DNA of 64,000 bases, taken from assembly GCF_024734385.1 (NCBI RefSeq), contig NZ_JANHAP010000005.1:186001-250000 (forward strand), in the 5' to 3' direction. Under the pieces are notes generated by a model. That model was not told the DNA's origin, made no database searches, and saw only the letters and a program-made list of their open reading frames with translations. Positions 56,374 through 64,000 of this stretch are shown here, piece by piece. Each line of letters starts with the position of its first letter. The stretch's first letter is position 1. The DNA comes from Dasania sp. GY-MA-18 (GTDB taxonomy: Bacteria; Pseudomonadota; Gammaproteobacteria; Pseudomonadales; Dasaniaceae). Both the position numbers and the translations under genes were made by a program.

Positions 56374-56936
56374 ATCCTTATTTGATGAGGTCATGTTTGG
56401 TTAAACCTTGTTTAGTGAAAAAATGGATCGCCGGGGTGACATTGATGCAATCAGTGGCGGCGGTCGCATTGGAGGACGTGCCAGTGGCCTATTTGATAGT
56501 TGCCAAGAGTCATCAAGTCCCTGTCGATATTCTCTATGCGATAGCAATGGCAGAAAGTGGTACGCATTATCGCGGTGAGCGGGTACCGTGGCCCTGGGCG
56601 TTGAATATCGATGGCCAAAGCGTCTTTTGCGAATCCCAGCAAGATGCAATTCACCGAGTTTCCCAGGCTATCCGAAATAGGCAGTCAGTTGATATCGGGT
56701 TGATGCAAGTTAACTGGCGTTGGCACGGGCAACGGTTTGCCACGATTGACGAATCGCTGGTGCCTATTAAGAACCTCAGTGCTGGAGCCACGATTCTGTA
56801 CGAGCAGTTTGAGCAGACTAATGACTGGTGGGAGGCGGTAGCGCGCTACCACGACCCCGGCCAGGACGCGGAATCGCTCGACAGCGCTCAGCGTTACCGA
56901 GAGCGTGTAAGGCAGTATTGGCGGGAGTGGTTCTAA
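56370..56936 (+). CDS. Lytic transglycosylase (SLT domain) of the ICE transfer cluster
   Basis: The 188-aa periplasmic enzyme should cut peptidoglycan to let the transfer channel pass. SLT domain: ILYAIAMAESGTHYRGERVP, in which the Glu is catalytic, then DIGLMQVNWRWHGQRF and AVARYHDPG. The N-terminal segment MQSVAAVALEDV may be a membrane or signal segment. Overlaps of 1-4 bases with both neighbours show it is part of the operon. Confidence 0.88.
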   Translation: MNPYLMRSCLVKPCLVKKWIAGVTLMQSVAAVALEDVPVAYLIVAKSHQVPVDILYAIAMAESGTHYRGERVPWPWALNIDGQSVFCESQQDAIHRVSQAIRNRQSVDIGLMQVNWRWHGQRFATIDESLVPIKNLSAGATILYEQFEQTNDWWEAVARYHDPGQDAESLDSAQRYRERVRQYWREWF

Positions 56937-57430
56937 TGCGAGGGCTATTCGGACTGCTGTGCCTGTTGTTGTGTTTAGGGGCTCACGCCAGAGAACCACT
57001 AACCGTGATTTATGACTCAGGCGATACCTTACCGCTTGAGCCCTATCTGCCGAAACGAGCGCCACAAGAAAAGCCCACTGCTCAGGACGCGAATCGCCAA
57101 TTGCCGTTCAAGCTGCCGATCACCACACCTTCAATGCAGCCGGGTAAGGTCACAGTCACCCCAAAAGCATTGCGCTACTTGCAGCGGCCCTTGTTTTTGG
57201 TGGGGTCTGATCAGAAATCGCGAGACTGGTTGGCTGAAAAGCGTGAGCTGCTTATCCGTATCGGAGCCGTTGGCCTATTGATTGAGGCGAGGGATCGCCA
57301 GGAGATTGAGGCGGTTTTGACTATCGCGGAAGGGCTTCGTCTGGTGCCCGCTTCAGCCGAAGGTTTCGCCACTAAGTTGGGTTTGAGCCACTACCCGATA
57401 TTGCTATCAAAGGAGGGTTGGGAGCAGTGA
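56936..57430 (+). CDS. ICE protein of the TIGR03765/PFL_4695 family
   Basis: The 164-aa product has a signal peptide (LFGLLCLLLCLGAHA). The family features are VIYDSGDTLPLEPYLP, PGKVTVTPKALRYLQRPLF and LVPASAEGFATKLGLSHYPI. The role in the transfer apparatus is unknown. The ATG at 56936 overlaps the upstream stop; a longer frame from 56828 lies inside the transglycosylase gene and is rejected. The gene ends overlapping traD. Confidence 0.83.
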   Translation: MRGLFGLLCLLLCLGAHAREPLTVIYDSGDTLPLEPYLPKRAPQEKPTAQDANRQLPFKLPITTPSMQPGKVTVTPKALRYLQRPLFLVGSDQKSRDWLAEKRELLIRIGAVGLLIEARDRQEIEAVLTIAEGLRLVPASAEGFATKLGLSHYPILLSKEGWEQ

Positions 57431-58773
57431 CCGACCGGTATGAAGTCGAGGTGTTATTACGCCCTCCAGTCGAACTGTCTTCGGCGATAGTGGCGCTGAG
57501 TTGTGCAGGGATCGTGCTAGCTGCACCACACACTTTGATGATGACGCCATCGGTTGCTTTGTTCAGCGCCGGGTGTTTGAGTGGGGTCGGCGTGTGGCGC
57601 GGTCGCCAGGCCTGGCGAGTGATTCAATATCAGCGCCATCTCAAGCGCAGCCCACGCTATGTCATGTCTTCTTCTCAAGTGCCGGTGAGTCAATCGGTAT
57701 TGTTCTTAGGGCGGGGTTTTCGCTGGAACCAGACACACACCGAACGACTCTACGCTGCCCGCGATAAACGCGCTGAACGTTATCTGCAGCCCAGCGCCAT
57801 CAAACAATGGGTTCGTCGCAAAGAGATCGAATGGGAGCATACGCCCCTATTGCGAACGATCATGCGATGGACTGCACTAGATTCCCCTCTGAATCCCGTC
57901 CGTCCCCCGCCAGCCATTGGGGGCGATGCCGTCATACACGGCGTCGGGATCAGAGGGGAAACCAATGCCACAATGCCGCTCAGTGACCGGGTCGGACATA
58001 TGGTGGTGATCGCCCGAACTCGCCATGGCAAAACCCGGCTGGCCGAAGTGCTGACCACCCAGGATATTCGACGCGGCAACAACTGTGTCATCGTGTTAGA
58101 CCCGAAAGGAGATGCCGATTATCTAAAGCGCATCTATGTCGAAGCCCAGAAAGCAGGGCGTCAGCTCATTATCTTTCATCTGGGCTATCCCGAACTGAGT
58201 GCCCGGTACAACGCCATTGGTTCTTTTTCGCGGATTACAGAGGTCGCGACGCGAATCGCCAGCCAGTTGCCGGGTGAAGGTGAGGCCAGTGCGTTTAAAG
58301 AATTCGCCTGGCAATTCATCAATGTCATTGCCGTGGCGCTGGTGGCGATGGGTGAAACACCGGATTACCTCAAAATTCGTCGCTATATCACCGATATCGA
58401 TGCTCTGTTGATTCTGTATGGCCGTCATTGGCTGGCAGAGCATGGCCCGGAGGATTGGCAGGATGAGCTGGGGGAGCTGCAAGACAGTATCAACATAAAG
58501 TCGTTGCCAAGGATCGATCAGGGCAAAGACCCTGAGGAGCAGAAGGGTATGCTTCGCGCGGCAAGAAAAGAGCCTGGAAACTATACCGAGGGCGTTGTGC
58601 TATCTGACAACCTGCAATGCTTGTTCAGAAACGTGCCGCCACCGTTAGCCCTGGCACTTGCCATGACTGAAAAGCACGAGAAGCAACAGCGTGCTGAGAT
58701 TATGAAGTCTCAGCATTGCTCCGAGTTGGAAGCGGTGTTTACTGTTGCTGATGGTTTAGGGTCGACGAAGTAG
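57427..58773 (+). CDS. traD: Type IV coupling protein TraD, truncated and with an unrelated tail
   Basis: The 448-aa product is short for SXT/TOL-type TraD (usually about 600-700). It has N-terminal membrane segments, then the nucleotide-binding part GHMVVIARTRHGKTRLAEVL. This is a Walker A motif in which the first Gly of the usual GTTRxGKT is Ala. NNCVIVLDPKGDADYLKRI and INIKSLPRIDQGKDPEE follow. After that the match to TraD stops, and no Walker B motif is seen. The last about 75 residues (NVPPPLALALAMTEKHEKQQ, CSELEAVFTVADGL) look like the end of another ICE gene, probably the TraC/VirB4 ATPase. An internal deletion is the simplest reading. Confidence 0.72.
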   Translation: MTDRYEVEVLLRPPVELSSAIVALSCAGIVLAAPHTLMMTPSVALFSAGCLSGVGVWRGRQAWRVIQYQRHLKRSPRYVMSSSQVPVSQSVLFLGRGFRWNQTHTERLYAARDKRAERYLQPSAIKQWVRRKEIEWEHTPLLRTIMRWTALDSPLNPVRPPPAIGGDAVIHGVGIRGETNATMPLSDRVGHMVVIARTRHGKTRLAEVLTTQDIRRGNNCVIVLDPKGDADYLKRIYVEAQKAGRQLIIFHLGYPELSARYNAIGSFSRITEVATRIASQLPGEGEASAFKEFAWQFINVIAVALVAMGETPDYLKIRRYITDIDALLILYGRHWLAEHGPEDWQDELGELQDSINIKSLPRIDQGKDPEEQKGMLRAARKEPGNYTEGVVLSDNLQCLFRNVPPPLALALAMTEKHEKQQRAEIMKSQHCSELEAVFTVADGLGSTK

Positions 58774-58821
58774 GGAAGGCATTTACAGCTCCCTATAGAT
58801 TTTTGGGCCAACGAGAAAATT

Positions 58822-58849
58822 AGCACACCCTCAAAAAGGAGGGTGTGCT
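58822..58849 (-). terminator. Terminator of the second czc operon
   Basis: Perfect 11-bp stem agcacaccctc / gagggtgtgct with a 6-nt loop. On the minus strand it runs into aattttctcg, fitting the end of the operon read from the right. Confidence 0.82.
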
Positions 58850-58856
58850 CTCAAGT

Positions 58857-62895
<4,039 letters not shown>

Positions 62896-62970
62896 TTTCG
62901 ATTACCTGTTAGATCAGCTTGAAGCCGAATCAATAAAATAGCGTTAAAATTTGTTTACTTTGTTAATGCT

Positions 62971-64000
62971 TCACCATACATACTGCGAGGTGGACAAAGG
63001 CTCTGCTGTGAGCTGTTCGATTTCGGCTCCATACATTAATGCGGATGAAGCGGATTCGATCAGGGTGCGCTTGGCACTGAGCAATTCCTGTCTGGCGGAA
63101 ACATATTCAAGATAGCCGTAACGGCCACGTTGGTACGCCGCCTGTATTTCTTTGAGCGCTTCTTCTAACGCAGGAATAATAGAGTTTTGAAGCTCCCTGG
63201 CTGCAAGAATGGCCTGCTTTCTATTGTGGTATGCGCGAAATAACTGCGTGTGCATGTTGAGTAATGAAACTTCCTTTTGAACAAAGACTTCGTTGCGTTG
63301 AGCAAGTGCAGTAGAAACCGCGCCGGAGTTTCTTTTCGATGAAAAGAGCGGCATGCTAAAACCTGCAACCAGGGCTGTATCGTCATTTTCCTGAAAACGG
63401 CGCACACCAACCGACCAGTTAATGTCAGCTTTCGACTGTGTTCGGGCAAGACGTACTTCCGCTTCTTTGAGACGCTCTTCTGCTGCAAAGACTTTGATAG
63501 CCGGGTTATTTTTCATTTTGGTATAGAGCCTGTCAAAATTAACATCCGTACCAAAGTGGAACAAATCACCATCAATGGCTGCAAATTTTGGCGACGTTTC
63601 TCCCCAAAGTGCCGCGAGTGACACTTTCAGATAAGCGAGCTGCTGTTGAGTGGAGAGTAGTGTGAGTTGTGCTTGCGAGGCCGCAGCCTGGGCGCGTTTT
63701 ACTTCGGCATCTGGTGTTGCGCCTGCTTTAGCGCGTTCTTTTACGATGTTTAGAGTCTGGTTAGAAAGCTCACTTGCTTCTTTCGCCAGGGATACCTGCT
63801 CTTGTGCAGCGAGTACATCCACATAGCGCCGGGTTACTTCACCCAGCAATTCCAGTGATTCCACCTGTCTCTGTGCATCGAGAACGGAGCGACTATTAGA
63901 AACGATGCCCCTGCGCGCAGCGCGCTTATCGCCCAATTCCAGTACGGAAGAGAGCGAAATGGTTAGTTCAGCACCATCAAAGCCGCTGAGTTCGTCGGAG
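62971..64000 (-). CDS. czcC: Second CzcC-type outer-membrane channel (5' end outside window)
   Basis: The frame is open to the right edge and continues into ELSGFDGAELTISLSSVLEL at the very end, matching residues inside the first czcC. The N-terminal part, including the signal peptide, therefore lies beyond the window. About 343 residues are visible, with OEP repeats (RRNSGAVSTALAQRNE-like region, QRGRYGYLEYVSARQELLSA). It completes a czcCBA set read leftwards. Confidence 0.88.
   Translation of the reverse strand, partial: SDELSGFDGAELTISLSSVLELGDKRAARRGIVSNSRSVLDAQRQVESLELLGEVTRRYVDVLAAQEQVSLAKEASELSNQTLNIVKERAKAGATPDAEVKRAQAAASQAQLTLLSTQQQLAYLKVSLAALWGETSPKFAAIDGDLFHFGTDVNFDRLYTKMKNNPAIKVFAAEERLKEAEVRLARTQSKADINWSVGVRRFQENDDTALVAGFSMPLFSSKRNSGAVSTALAQRNEVFVQKEVSLLNMHTQLFRAYHNRKQAILAARELQNSIIPALEEALKEIQAAYQRGRYGYLEYVSARQELLSAKRTLIESASSALMYGAEIEQLTAEPLSTSQYVW

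Noticed and set aside
56828-56935. Longer start for the TIGR03765-family gene
   Set aside because: The extra residues fall inside the transglycosylase gene, and the ATG at 56936 gives a normal signal peptide.

Overview
This window looks like the chromosome of a marine-type gammaproteobacterium. The order Cellvibrionales or a relative would fit, but I cannot fix the genus from sequence alone. Supporting points are gammaproteobacterial housekeeping genes (recJ, cysJI, cysG, xseA, guaBA, truC, cvfB), a Gram-negative 'dedicated sortase' locus of the kind known from marine Proteobacteria, and short palindromic intergenic repeats. No rRNA, tRNA, CRISPR array or insertion sequence was recognised.

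Positions 1-40999 are core chromosome. The 3' end of thrC and then recJ are followed by a complete proteobacterial dedicated sortase system: an OmpA-like protein (pdsO), a histidine kinase/response regulator pair (pdsS/pdsR) and, divergently, a VIT+VWA target protein overlapping its class GN sortase. Next come a solute-binding protein, a MaoC hydratase and a near-complete cysteine/sulfite module (cysE-cysM, cysJ-cysI, cysG, cysH). cysJ and cysH share an upstream element with identical spacing. A BCCT transporter, a porin-like barrel, a GFA protein and a GIY-YIG protein follow. The next block holds a eukaryotic-type HisA overlapping a lipoprotein gene, an esterase, cvfB, truC, an MFS transporter, yigZ, a kinase/receiver/cyclase signalling operon opposite a Crp-family regulator, xseA and guaB-guaA.

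Three copies of a roughly 250-410 bp intergenic element (3272, 23090, 25243) keep fixed linker blocks while the hairpins between them change sequence but keep pairing. This is the most intriguing signal in the window. A smaller palindrome family (511, 19521, 23599, 25529) is separate.

From the guaA stop codon to the end of the window lies an integrated genomic island. It starts with a P4-type tyrosine integrase, an AlpA-like regulator and small island genes. It then carries a Czc-type Zn/Co/Cd efflux set (czcI-like, czcC, czcB, czcA, a gene split by a stop codon, mgtC-like, czcD-like), a second integrase-like gene flanked by inverted repeats, and a partial ICE transfer cluster of the PFGI-1/clc type (pilL N-domain, TIGR03759, SLT transglycosylase, TIGR03765, traD). 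traD ends in an unrelated tail, probably after an internal deletion. A second, inverted CzcCBA set follows and runs off the window. The island looks like a metal-resistance ICE that has lost at least part of its transfer machinery, unless the rest lies beyond the window.
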